Shown here: positions 1-6,454 of the stretch, piece after piece
Layout: every line of letters starts with the position of its first letter
How positions within the stretch are numbered: the first letter of the stretch is position 1
Assembly: GCA_038211505.1 (NCBI GenBank)
Contig: JBBQVO010000152.1
Location: forward strand, 1 to 8,450
DNA: 8,450 bases
Direction: 5' to 3'
From: JBBQVO01 sp038211505
GTDB taxonomy: Bacteria > Chloroflexota > Dehalococcoidia > DSTF01 > JACRBR01
Program-made: the position numbers and the translations under genes
The notes under the pieces: generated by a model
The model's database searches: none
Seen by the model: only the letters and a program-made list of their open reading frames with translations
Told to the model about the DNA's origin: nothing

Positions 1-84
1 CTCAACCTTGCCACAGGGGCGTACTTCTACCGGTGCGACGCGCACCCGAATACGATGAAGGGCACACTCTCGGTGCACGACTAG
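1..84 (+). CDS. Cupredoxin (plastocyanin/azurin-like), C-terminal fragment
   Basis: The window opens inside a reading frame (frame 1) that encodes 27 residues and stops at TAG, 82-84. The visible end reads YFYRCDAHPNTMKGTLSVHD. This is the last beta-strand pair of a type-1 copper protein: the Cys-x2-His-x3-Met arrangement supplies three of the four usual copper ligands, and a GTLSV strand follows. Plastocyanin-like proteins in environmental bacteria often end with such a Cys-x2-His-Pro-x2-Met-x-Gly loop. The first histidine ligand and any signal peptide would lie upstream of the window. Expected role: extracytoplasmic single-electron carrier. The next gene starts 92 bp downstream on the same strand. 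The family call rests on this short motif, but the motif is distinctive. Confidence 0.72.
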   Translation, partial: LNLATGAYFYRCDAHPNTMKGTLSVHD

Positions 85-176
85 GTTGCCACCGGGTCAC
101 GAATGCGCAGCGCGGAGCAGACGCGGCGTCGCCACGGCCGCCGATTGTGCGGCGACGCGGGAATCGAGGCTATCGC

Positions 177-620
177 ATGTTAGGCGAGCTCAGCGAGGAA
201 CAGATCGACCACCTTCTGCGCACGGAACGGTTAGGGCGGATCGGTTGTCATGCCGATGGCGTCACCTACATTGTTCCCGTGTCGTACGTCTTCGACGGCA
301 CGAGCATCTACGGATTGTCCGCTGAGGGGATGAAGTTTCGCATGATGCGTGAGAACCCGCACGTCTGCTTCGAAGTCGAGCAGGTCGAGCGATGGTACAA
401 CTGGCGCAGCGTGATCGCCTGGGGCACGTTCGAAGAACTGCACGGCCCGGAAGCCGAGCGCGGCCATCAGCTTCTCCGCTCACGACTGACACCGCTCGTC
501 GAATTTGAGTCGCGAACCAGTCGTGGCGCTCATCCTCCTGCGCCAGGCGTCGACGCGGCACAGTTCGTCGTGTATCGCATCCGCCTCGAGAGCCGTACCG
601 GGCGTTACGAGGCGCTCTAA
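177..620 (+). CDS. Pyridoxamine 5'-phosphate oxidase (PPOX)-family FMN-binding protein
   Basis: This 147-residue protein has the split-barrel flavin-binding pattern of the small PPOX-like/NimA-like group. An N-terminal helix (residues 3-18, LSEEQIDHLLRTERLG) leads into GRIGCHADG and YIVPVSYVFDGTSIYGLSAEGM, the strands that bind the FMN phosphate. The sequence NWRSVIAWGTFEEL follows at about residues 75-88, and the VVYRIRLESRTGRYE strand closes the barrel. Such proteins bind FMN or a related deazaflavin and act as cytoplasmic oxidoreductases or reductases; true pyridoxamine-phosphate oxidase activity is unlikely at this size. The frame stays open upstream to 33, but ATG 177 is chosen because the family homology begins there, a GAGG sits at 166-169 with 7-nt spacing, and a start at 33 would overlap the upstream cupredoxin. 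The substrate is unknown. Confidence 0.85.
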   Translation: MLGELSEEQIDHLLRTERLGRIGCHADGVTYIVPVSYVFDGTSIYGLSAEGMKFRMMRENPHVCFEVEQVERWYNWRSVIAWGTFEELHGPEAERGHQLLRSRLTPLVEFESRTSRGAHPPAPGVDAAQFVVYRIRLESRTGRYEAL

Positions 621-955
621 ACAGGGTGTTGGAACACTCGGTGATGACGGGTCACGGCTCGCGCTCGATCCGACTCTGATCCGGAGTTGTGACCGACCGT
701 TCTGTTGGTGACATCCTTGTATCGACACCCTGCTAGCGCCAACGCAGCAGACACCACGACGAGCGACCTCACGCCGTAACTCGGCGACCAGGGGGTTGTG
801 GCGAAACCATTCTTGAAGATGGGCCATTCAGCACGTGTCGGCGGGCCGTTCCGCACTGGGGGGCCATGGCGAACCCGCCCATCATGGGAGTGAACCGGAC
901 GTTCGATGTCTCTTGGGTGAGGTGTCGAAGCACGGATTGTAAGTGAGGAGTACGA
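621..955. other. 335-bp intergenic region without a convincing gene
   Basis: Neither strand holds a well-supported gene here. Visible structure is modest: an inverted repeat GTGTT-GG-AACAC at 626-637 just after the PPOX stop, a 6-bp stem with one G-T pair at 692-709, and a 5-bp hairpin CGCCG-TAACT-CGGCG at 772-786. None is followed by a T-run, so no intrinsic terminator can be called. No good -35/-10 pair was found ahead of the downstream cupredoxin gene. A short minus-strand frame (617-772) with a lipobox-like start is discussed under findings. Confidence 0.5.
945..950 (+). promoter_or_regulatory. Ribosome binding site GAGGAG of the cupredoxin lipoprotein
   Basis: GAGGAG lies 5 nt upstream of ATG 956. 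It fixes this start, which also yields a complete lipoprotein signal peptide. Confidence 0.75.
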
Positions 956-1498
956 ATGTTCAGAACATTATCGAGCTTGTTGGTGCTGGGCGTGTTAGCG
1001 ACTGCTGTTGCGTGCGGAGGCGGCACAAGCGCGGGTGACAAGACGAACACGGCGGCGGCAGGAAACCCCACGAGCGCTGTGACGCGAGCCGCCGCGGTGG
1101 CGACACCGACGATCGCCGCGACGCAGCCTGCCGGAACGGCTACCGACGGCACCTTGATCAAGGTCGCCGCGAAGGACTACGCGTTCACGCTGGACAAGGC
1201 ATCCGGCCCAACAGGCAAGTTCACGTTCTCCGTGACGAACACAGGCCCGGCGGCGCACGAGTTTGTCGTCTTCAAGACGGATCTACCTGCCGCATCTCTC
1301 CCGCTCCTGGCAGATGAGCCGAGGGTGGACGAGGAAGGTGTCGGTGTCACGCACATAGACGAGATCGGAGACCTCCAGGTAGGCGACACGAAAACCCTCG
1401 CGATTGAGCTTGACGTAGCCCCGGGAGCGTACGTCTTCATCTGCAACCTGCCGGCGCACTACACGCAGGGCATGTACGTCGCGTTCACAGTGCGATAG
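956..1498 (+). CDS. Cupredoxin-domain lipoprotein (sulfocyanin-like copper site)
   Basis: This 180-residue exported copper protein starts with a signal peptide (MFRTLSSLLVLGVLATAVAC). The cysteine at residue 20 in AVAC is a lipobox, so the mature protein should be lipid-anchored outside the membrane. A flexible Ala/Thr/Pro linker follows (about 21-66). A single cupredoxin domain then spans about 67-180. The candidate type-1 copper ligands are His101 (AAHEFVVF), Cys163, His168 and Met173, where the last three form Cys-x4-His-x4-Met. That spacing is closer to sulfocyanin than to the Cys-x2-His of plastocyanin. Between His101 and Cys163 there is an acidic stretch (DEPRVDEEG) that may form a loop near the copper. 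Likely role: membrane-tethered electron carrier. It stands alone, 335 bp after the PPOX gene and convergent with the minus-strand operon. The partner proteins are not known. Confidence 0.88.
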   Translation: MFRTLSSLLVLGVLATAVACGGGTSAGDKTNTAAAGNPTSAVTRAAAVATPTIAATQPAGTATDGTLIKVAAKDYAFTLDKASGPTGKFTFSVTNTGPAAHEFVVFKTDLPAASLPLLADEPRVDEEGVGVTHIDEIGDLQVGDTKTLAIELDVAPGAYVFICNLPAHYTQGMYVAFTVR

Positions 1499-1606
1499 GA
1501 GGAGGAGCAGTCTGGCCGGGCGAGCCAACTAGCGTCCGCATGGATCGACCTGGAAATCGCGGAACGATCCCGACGGGCTGCCGACGGTCATGGGTGCGCG
1601 GTCGCC

Positions 1607-2296
1607 TCAGAGCGCGTCGCGCACCGAGCGCGAGAGGCGATCGATACCCGGCCGCAGCAGCATCACGTAGGCGCCGCCGTCATCTTGCTGCGCAGCCGGC
1701 ACTCCCTCGTCACGGTCGAGCCATGTAAACGACGCCTGCTTCCACGTCCGCTCATCGCCGACGATCACACCTTCGACATCGAAGATCCCAGCACCGGTGT
1801 CTATGGACGAGTGTGCTTCGGCGGTAACGCGCAACTCGACGAACGGGTGACGCTCCGTCGCGCCAACGAACGACTCGACGGGCAGGCACGACATCACGAT
1901 CGTGAACTCCATGCCAGCGTCCTTGTGCACATGCTGCTTCTTGAACTCGTCGCGCTGCTGCATCTCGAAGAACTTCCGTCGGCTCGGATATCTCACGATG
2001 CCGATCCGGTCCCACGCCATACCGTCGCCGACGAGAATTCGGTCGACCTCCGCGGCGAACACGATCTGCGCACCGATCGCCGAAAGCGACTCACGCGGCG
2101 TGTACTCGTCATCCGCCTCGCGGCCGCTCTTCCCGTCGATGCGGCCGTCGCCGTAGTCGGCAACCTCGCGGTACTTCATCAGGTTGAGCGCCCAGAACGG
2201 GCCGTCGTCTTCTGGCGGCATCTTCATCCACCGCCCGACCATCTCTGCATTGACTCGCCCGTAGCGGATGGTGTTCCCGTTGCGATCGGTCGTCAT
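1607..2296 (-). CDS. DUF1330-like (dimeric alpha/beta barrel) protein
   Basis: This 229-residue cytoplasmic protein is the last gene of the minus-strand operon. The middle part resembles DUF1330: a first strand WALNLMKYRE (35-44), a helix region with a conserved-looking DDEYTPRESLSAIGA (62-76), then DRIGIVRYPSRRKFFEM (96-112) and a helix ending QHVHKD (121-126). DUF1330 proteins adopt the ferredoxin-like dimeric alpha/beta-barrel fold and are mostly of unknown function. Residues 140-229 are not recognised; they might form a second, diverged ferredoxin-like unit. The frame is open to 2434, but ATG 2296 is preferred because a strong GGAGGGAG precedes it and a longer start would overlap the dehalogenase gene. 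It begins 25 bp after the dehalogenase stop, so co-transcription is likely. A role as small-molecule binder or isomerase-like helper in the same pathway is only a guess. Confidence 0.8.
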   Translation of the reverse strand: MTTDRNGNTIRYGRVNAEMVGRWMKMPPEDDGPFWALNLMKYREVADYGDGRIDGKSGREADDEYTPRESLSAIGAQIVFAAEVDRILVGDGMAWDRIGIVRYPSRRKFFEMQQRDEFKKQHVHKDAGMEFTIVMSCLPVESFVGATERHPFVELRVTAEAHSSIDTGAGIFDVEGVIVGDERTWKQASFTWLDRDEGVPAAQQDDGGAYVMLLRPGIDRLSRSVRDAL

Positions 2297-2300
2297 GACG

Positions 2301-2308
2301 CTCCCTCC
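2301..2308 (-). promoter_or_regulatory. Ribosome binding site deciding the start of the DUF1330-like gene
   Basis: The minus strand reads GGAGGGAG, with the GGAGG core 7 nt from ATG 2296. It sits in the 25-bp gap after the dehalogenase stop and argues against the longer frame that opens at 2434. Confidence 0.7.
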
Positions 2309-2321
2309 AGGTCGATTTGGC

Positions 2322-3230
2322 TCAGCTCCCGCGCGCGATGAAGTCCACGACGATGCGTCCCAACTCTTCACCGACATCTTCCTGCAGAAAATGGCCGCCG
2401 CCGGCGAGCATGACGTGCGGCTGCCCCTGCGCACCCGGGATGCGTTTCTGCATCACGTGCTCGCCACCCTTGGTCACGGGGTCGGAATCGCTGAAGGCCG
2501 TCAGGAACGGCTTCTCCCACTTCATGAGGACTTCCCACGCGCGGCGGTTCGCCTCGGCCGCCGGGTCGTCCGGCGTTGTCGGCACCAGCGTCGGGAAGAT
2601 GCGCGCTCCGGCCTTGTAGCTGTCATCGGGGAATGGCGCATCGTACGCGGCGACGACATCGTCGGTCAGGGTCGTTACCGTTGCGGCCTGGATCAACTGC
2701 CCGATGAAGAACTTCGGCGAGGTCTGCGAGAACTTCTGCCAGCGCATGAACGCCTCATTCGGCGGACGATCGCCGGTCGGCAGGCCGCCGTTGCCGATGA
2801 CGATACGCGCGAACCGCGCTTCGTTCTCTGCCGCGACGCGCAGCCCCAGCACAGCGCCCCAGTCTTGGCCAAAGTAGGTGATGTCGCGCAGGTCGAGCTT
2901 CACAACGAAGGACGTCAGCCAATCGATGTGCCGCTGGAATGTGTAATCCGACTGTTCGGACGGCTTATCCGAACGGCCGAAGCCGACGAGGTCCGGCGCG
3001 ATGACGCGATGCCCGGCGGCGACGATGCCCGGAATCATCTTCCGGTACAGGTACGACCACGAAGGCTCGCCGTGCAGCAGAAGCACGATCTTGCCGTCGC
3101 GCGGCCCTTCGTCCACGTAGTGCATGCGGAGCGTGCCGCCGTCGCCGTCCGGAACGTCGATGTAGTGCGGCGCGAACGGATAGCCGGGAAGATTCGCGAA
3201 TCGTTCGTCCGGAGTGCGAAGTGCCTTCAT
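2322..3230 (-). CDS. dhmA: Haloalkane dehalogenase, subfamily I (DhlA/DhmA-like)
   Basis: This 302-residue alpha/beta hydrolase should hydrolyse carbon-halogen bonds of haloalkanes to an alcohol, halide and a proton, in the cytoplasm and without cofactor. The oxyanion-hole segment LLHGEPSWSYLYRKMIP (51-67) closely resembles that of DhlA. The nucleophile elbow FGQDWGAVLGL gives Asp123, followed directly by the halide-stabilising Trp124. A second tryptophan, Trp164 (FMRWQKFSQ), sits where subfamily I keeps its other halide ligand in the cap. FSDSDP places the catalytic acid at Asp250, and GGGHFLQED gives the base His280. Length and order match the family. Starting at ATG 3230, it has AAAGG upstream and lies 22 bp after the lipoprotein stop, inside the operon. 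The complete catalytic pentad makes a true dehalogenase likelier than an epoxide hydrolase; the substrate is not known. The symbol follows subfamily-I naming. Confidence 0.88.
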   Translation of the reverse strand: MKALRTPDERFANLPGYPFAPHYIDVPDGDGGTLRMHYVDEGPRDGKIVLLLHGEPSWSYLYRKMIPGIVAAGHRVIAPDLVGFGRSDKPSEQSDYTFQRHIDWLTSFVVKLDLRDITYFGQDWGAVLGLRVAAENEARFARIVIGNGGLPTGDRPPNEAFMRWQKFSQTSPKFFIGQLIQAATVTTLTDDVVAAYDAPFPDDSYKAGARIFPTLVPTTPDDPAAEANRRAWEVLMKWEKPFLTAFSDSDPVTKGGEHVMQKRIPGAQGQPHVMLAGGGHFLQEDVGEELGRIVVDFIARGS

Positions 3231-3252
3231 GTGTCGGACCTTTCGTGATGCG

Positions 3253-4989
3253 TTAGTTGGGCTCGATCAGTGAGTACGTGTTGGCGAGGTCGTCCTGAAT
3301 GACGGAAGCCTCCGGGCCGGGGCCCTGCACGCGCACGGTTGCATCGAGCGTACGTGCGCGATAGGTCCAACCCGATGGCGGTGTGATTCTGCCACCTGTA
3401 ACGAGCCCCGGCAGGTCGGATTCTACGAGGGTCGCGTCCCGCTGCTGGCTGTACGACTGCATGATGTACGTTTTGCCGGCGGGATCGACCAGCTCGTAAA
3501 CCTGCGCGCCCTTCTCGTACTCGAAGATTGCCCCGCGCGCGACGCGATGTTCCAGGTACGGCGAGAGGTTCGGAGGTGGAGGCCCGAGATCGACGCTCGC
3601 CGCGCGGAACATCGTCAGGGTTCCGAACGTTGTCTCCTTCCGATCGCCGGTCGGCTTCTTCTCGATGGCATCCATGAGCCAGTAGCGGGGACCGTTCAGA
3701 AGCGCTGCCAGAACACCGCGATCGGTCTTGATGCTGTCGGCATCGAGCGCCTTCCACGCGTCCTGTGGGCAGTCATTCAACCCGTAGCTGTTCCACACCT
3801 CGGCGTTGAGGCGCCCCTCTACGAGGCTTGCGAGCAGCACTTCGCAATAGCGCTTCCCACGGGTGCCTTCAACCCGGGGCCAGCCGTCAGCGTTGGTAAG
3901 CGTGCCGACTGCGCTCGTCGTCGCTGACTTCGCCGCGATTGGCTCCGACTGAGGGCGGGTGATTGTGACGAGGTTCCCATACCGATCTGCCGACATCACA
4001 CGGTTCTTCTGCGCTTCGACGTATGTCGGATCCAGACGCACATCGGTGAACACCGCGAGGCTGGGCCAGCTCACAAAGATGAAGCGATCCCAGGCAGTCG
4101 GCCCGACGAGATGATGCGTAACGTTCGCGAGCGCTTTCGGGCGTCCGCCGTGCGCGAGCACCACAGGCAGCGCCTGGGCGTTGTATTCGCCGAGCGCCGC
4201 CGCACCACCTCCCGCCACATCGTTGAATCGATACAGGTTGATGTAGCTCACCGGCTGGTCTGCGAATCCCTTGAATGCAACCATCGCTTCGAGCGTCTGC
4301 TTCGTCGGATCGGCGCCGCCCGACGGATAGATCGCAAGCAAATCATCCACGACTTGCGTCGCGCTCTTACCCTTAACGTGGTCGCTTGGGAAGTTCGACG
4401 CCGGGGTGTTCGGTCCGAGCTGCTTGATTACGTCGGGCACCAGGTTTGGCCCGACCAGCACCTGCGCTTCGGCGACGGCCTCGCGCCGCTTCCCGGCAGC
4501 CGCAACCACGCTGTCGGCGAGCATCGCATCGACGTAGGCGCGGATCGTTGGAAACGACGCCACCCACGAGACACCGCCGGAGTACCCTTCGAGCCCCTCA
4601 AGACCGGGGAACAGTGTGTCGTTGACGCCCAGCATCGCACCACCGGTCGTCGCCAGTTCCGAAGTCAATGCGTCGATGAAACTGTCGTAGTTGCTCTTGG
4701 CGTTCGAGTCATCTTGAAGCCGCACAAACTCCACGACCGCCACCGCCTGCGTCTCGAACCCGGGGTCCGCCAGCAACTCGCCCCAGGCCGCCGCCGACGG
4801 ATCGAGGTGCGGGTCCCCGTACGCCGCCGTCAAACGCTCCAACCGCGTCCCCGGTGTCGCAGTGGACTGACTCTTCTTTGTCGACGAACCCGAATCGCAG
4901 GCGACCGCAAGAAGAAGACCGGCGGCCACGGTGAGGAGAAGCGACGCTCGCCAGACGCGAGATCGTTTCGATCGAGGCTCGGTCTTCAT
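3253..4989 (-). CDS. Large lipoprotein with two DUF1330-like repeats and a conserved C-terminal domain
   Basis: This 578-residue exported protein has a basic n-region (KTEPRSKRSRVWR), a hydrophobic core and the lipobox LAVAC with Cys31, so it is probably lipid-anchored. A short Ser/Thr/Pro linker follows. Residues about 82-181 (AVAVVEFVRL... to AQVLVGP) and about 247-346 (VSYINLYRF... to NLVTITRP) each look like a DUF1330-type ferredoxin-like unit, so the protein may form its own pseudo-dimeric barrel. Residues about 368-576 form another domain, with RYCEVLL, EVWNSYGLNDCP, LNGPRYWLMD, YELVDPAGKTYIMQSYSQ and a final DDLANTYSL. I recall such sequences as a recurring uncharacterised bacterial family and assign no function. 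Besides Cys31 the only cysteines are Cys382 and Cys407, a possible disulfide pair. ATG 4989 is chosen over 5025 because GGAAGGA precedes it and it directly begins the signal peptide. It starts 25 bp after the MBL gene. Confidence 0.82.
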   Translation of the reverse strand: MKTEPRSKRSRVWRASLLLTVAAGLLLAVACDSGSSTKKSQSTATPGTRLERLTAAYGDPHLDPSAAAWGELLADPGFETQAVAVVEFVRLQDDSNAKSNYDSFIDALTSELATTGGAMLGVNDTLFPGLEGLEGYSGGVSWVASFPTIRAYVDAMLADSVVAAAGKRREAVAEAQVLVGPNLVPDVIKQLGPNTPASNFPSDHVKGKSATQVVDDLLAIYPSGGADPTKQTLEAMVAFKGFADQPVSYINLYRFNDVAGGGAAALGEYNAQALPVVLAHGGRPKALANVTHHLVGPTAWDRFIFVSWPSLAVFTDVRLDPTYVEAQKNRVMSADRYGNLVTITRPQSEPIAAKSATTSAVGTLTNADGWPRVEGTRGKRYCEVLLASLVEGRLNAEVWNSYGLNDCPQDAWKALDADSIKTDRGVLAALLNGPRYWLMDAIEKKPTGDRKETTFGTLTMFRAASVDLGPPPPNLSPYLEHRVARGAIFEYEKGAQVYELVDPAGKTYIMQSYSQQRDATLVESDLPGLVTGGRITPPSGWTYRARTLDATVRVQGPGPEASVIQDDLANTYSLIEPN

Positions 4990-4995
4990 GGCGTT

Positions 4996-5002
4996 TCCTT
5001 CC
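4996..5002 (-). promoter_or_regulatory. Ribosome binding site deciding the start of the large lipoprotein
   Basis: The minus strand reads GGAAGGA 6 nt before ATG 4989. It supports the start that begins directly with the signal peptide, rather than the in-frame ATG at 5025, which would overlap the MBL gene. Confidence 0.7.
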
Positions 5003-5014
5003 GGCCGCGCCGCG

Positions 5015-5917
5015 TCAATTTCCACGCTTCACAACCGGCACGCGATCGGTGTCTTTCGCTACACGAATCGGACCGGCGTACACGTCGCTCATGCCGGCCA
5101 TGAATGCGGCGACTTCCGCCGGATCCGTGCTGATCGGCGGGATGATGTGCGTCAGCACGACCTCGCCGACGCCCGCATCACGCGCGAGCGCCGCGATCTG
5201 ATGTGTCGCGATGTGGTACGAGGGGACGTCGCTAAACAGACCCGACTCGCGCACCATGCCGGCGCCTTTCAGACCGGCGATGCGCTGCTCCATCATCGGC
5301 AGGTTCATCGCCTCGCAAACAAGCATGTCGACACCGCGCGACGCCTGCGCGAGCGAGTCGCAGAGCGAAGTATCGCCGGATAGTACAACGGTGCGGCCGT
5401 CGTACGTCGCGCGATACCCAAATGCCGGCACGACCGGGAAGTGATCGACCTCAAAGCTCTCGAGCTTCATCCCCGCTATCTCGAGGAACGCGCGTGGCTC
5501 CGGCGTGGCCGGCAATTCGGTCACTTCGAGCTTGATGCCGTCCGGGTGCAGCTTGTCGCCGTGATGCGCGATTCGGTAGCCGATGTCCAGGCGAAGCGCC
5601 TGCATGAATCCGTCCATCACTTCGCGCGTGCCGACAGGCCCGTAGACGCGGAGCGGCGTCGTGGCTCCCGCTGTCCAGCGAAGGAAGAGGAAGTCGGGCA
5701 CATCGGTCATGTGGTCGGTGTGCATGTGTGTGAAGAGAGCAGTATCGATGGTGTTGGGCCGGATGCCCGACGGCGTCAGACGGCGAGCGGCGCCCCAACC
5801 CATGTCCACCAGCACGTGCGCATCGCCGGCGACGAGCACGTGGCCGGCGCCGCAGCGATCCGGGTTGCCCAGCGGGCTGCCGGTACCAAGAAAGACAACT
5901 TCGAAGCGCTCGCTCAT
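5015..5917 (-). CDS. Metallo-beta-lactamase-fold hydrolase (RNase Z / AtsA-type arylsulfatase group)
   Basis: This 300-residue protein has the MBL metal-binding motifs in order: THMHTDH at 63-69 (His64, His66, Asp68, His69), His159 in DHFPVVPAFGYR, Asp182 in LSGDTSLCD and His257 in LTHIIPP. The start EVVFLGTGSPLGNPDRCG is typical of the RNase Z/ElaC-like and MBL-type arylsulfatase (AtsA of Pseudoalteromonas) branch. A two-zinc hydrolase acting on a phosphodiester, sulfate ester or similar bond is expected. No signal peptide is visible, so it is probably cytoplasmic. The frame extends upstream to 6139, but ATG 5917 has GGAGG with 4-nt spacing and overlaps the preceding stop as ATGA, which points to translational coupling. 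In this catabolic setting a tRNA-processing RNase Z is less likely than a metabolic hydrolase. The substrate is not determined. Confidence 0.87.
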   Translation of the reverse strand: MSERFEVVFLGTGSPLGNPDRCGAGHVLVAGDAHVLVDMGWGAARRLTPSGIRPNTIDTALFTHMHTDHMTDVPDFLFLRWTAGATTPLRVYGPVGTREVMDGFMQALRLDIGYRIAHHGDKLHPDGIKLEVTELPATPEPRAFLEIAGMKLESFEVDHFPVVPAFGYRATYDGRTVVLSGDTSLCDSLAQASRGVDMLVCEAMNLPMMEQRIAGLKGAGMVRESGLFSDVPSYHIATHQIAALARDAGVGEVVLTHIIPPISTDPAEVAAFMAGMSDVYAGPIRVAKDTDRVPVVKRGN

Positions 5918-6393
5918 GTAGCCTCCACCCTCCTCATCGCCACCTTGAACCCTGCGTAGTTCCAAATCAACTCGCCGTCCACGACCTCGCGCGTCACGAG
6001 CGGCGGCCGCGCGGGATCGACGCCAAACGGGTGCAGGTCGAGGCGCCCGTTGTTGAAGACGGCTGCCACGCGAATCTTCGTCGTCCGATCCGACTCCAGC
6101 ACATCGTTCACTCCTCGATCGAGCGTGCCATCCGCGCACATATCATGGATGACGTGACCCGCGGTGATCACGATCCGATCGCCGCACTGTTCGATGCGCT
6201 CCATATGGCGATTCAGCGGATGGTCGGCGACGGTCTTGCCACCCTGTTCAACGTTGTAAGCCTTCCACAGGCCTCGGAGATCCGGCGCGCCAGGAGCAAG
6301 GGGCTCCGTGCAGGCCGTCAGAACCGGCGGTGGCATCTGGCCGTGCCAGCCGCCGTCTGGCGTGTGAGCAACGGGAATCTCGCTGGCAAGCAC
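5914..6393 (-). CDS. Conserved hypothetical protein, possibly lipocalin-like; first gene of the operon
   Basis: This 159-residue protein opens the minus-strand operon. It uses a GTG start at 6393, supported by GGAGGG 6 nt upstream. The N-terminal ~35 residues are Pro-rich and not recognised. After that, DLRGLWKAYNVEQ has a Gly-x-Trp like the first strand of lipocalins. A set of likely beta-strands follows: ERIEQCGDRIVITAGHVIHDM (65-85), a DRGVNDV turn, KIRVAAVFNNGRLDLHPFG (106-124), PLVTREVVDGELIWNYAG and a final FKVAMRRV. The pattern suggests a small beta-barrel that might bind a ligand, but this is a fold guess. No signal peptide or membrane segment is seen. Its TGA overlaps the ATG of the MBL gene, so the two products are probably made in balanced amounts and may work together. 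The function is unknown. Confidence 0.75.
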   Translation of the reverse strand: MLASEIPVAHTPDGGWHGQMPPPVLTACTEPLAPGAPDLRGLWKAYNVEQGGKTVADHPLNRHMERIEQCGDRIVITAGHVIHDMCADGTLDRGVNDVLESDRTTKIRVAAVFNNGRLDLHPFGVDPARPPLVTREVVDGELIWNYAGFKVAMRRVEAT

Positions 6394-6399
6394 GCGTAT

Positions 6400-6405
6400 C
6401 CCTCC
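6400..6405 (-). promoter_or_regulatory. Ribosome binding site supporting the GTG start at 6393
   Basis: The minus strand reads GGAGGG 6 nt before GTG 6393. It makes the non-ATG start credible and fixes the 5' end of the operon's first gene. Confidence 0.72.
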
Positions 6406-6425
6406 GTGGCGTACCGATCAGGGCC

Positions 6426-6454
6426 ACGGTATATCTTGGCACTGTCAGTGTCAA
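6426..6454 (-). promoter_or_regulatory. Candidate promoter of the five-gene minus-strand operon
   Basis: On the minus strand a perfect TTGACA lies at 6454-6449. Two -10 options follow: TACCGT at 6431-6426 with a 17-bp spacer, which keeps the important T, A and final T, or TATACC at 6433-6428 with a 15-bp spacer. Transcription would start near 6420 and give a leader of roughly 25 nt before GTG 6393. Sigma-70-type consensus is assumed. Confidence 0.45.
6436..6454. promoter_or_regulatory. 19-bp near-perfect palindrome, candidate operator
   Basis: The sequence TTGGCACTGTCAGTGTCAA has 9-bp arms around a central T, with 8 of 9 positions pairing (only G6439/T6451 mismatch). It covers the minus-strand -35 hexamer and part of the spacer, so a dimeric repressor bound here would block the operon promoter. 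Size and symmetry suit a TetR- or MarR-type regulator, but no regulator gene is in the window. Confidence 0.5.

Noticed and set aside
33..176. N-terminal extension of the PPOX-family gene to ATG 33
   Set aside because: It would overlap the cupredoxin end, encodes low-complexity Arg/Ala sequence, and a better ribosome binding site precedes ATG 177.
626..637. Inverted repeat GTGTT-GG-AACAC after the PPOX gene as a terminator
   Set aside because: The loop is only 2 nt and no T-run follows, so it does not qualify as an intrinsic terminator; an operator role is possible but unsupported.
1497..1560. GGAGGAGGAG just after the cupredoxin stop, resembling a ribosome binding site for a further gene
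   Set aside because: No start codon follows at a workable distance. The next ATG (1540) begins an Arg-rich 62-codon frame that runs into the convergent DUF1330-like gene.
2268..3248. A 326-codon plus-strand frame across the dehalogenase gene
   Set aside because: It is Arg-rich without domain character and lies opposite a gene with full catalytic residues.
4111..5103. A 330-codon plus-strand frame across the large lipoprotein and the end of the MBL gene
   Set aside because: The composition is Arg/His-rich shadow coding, and it spans two real minus-strand genes.
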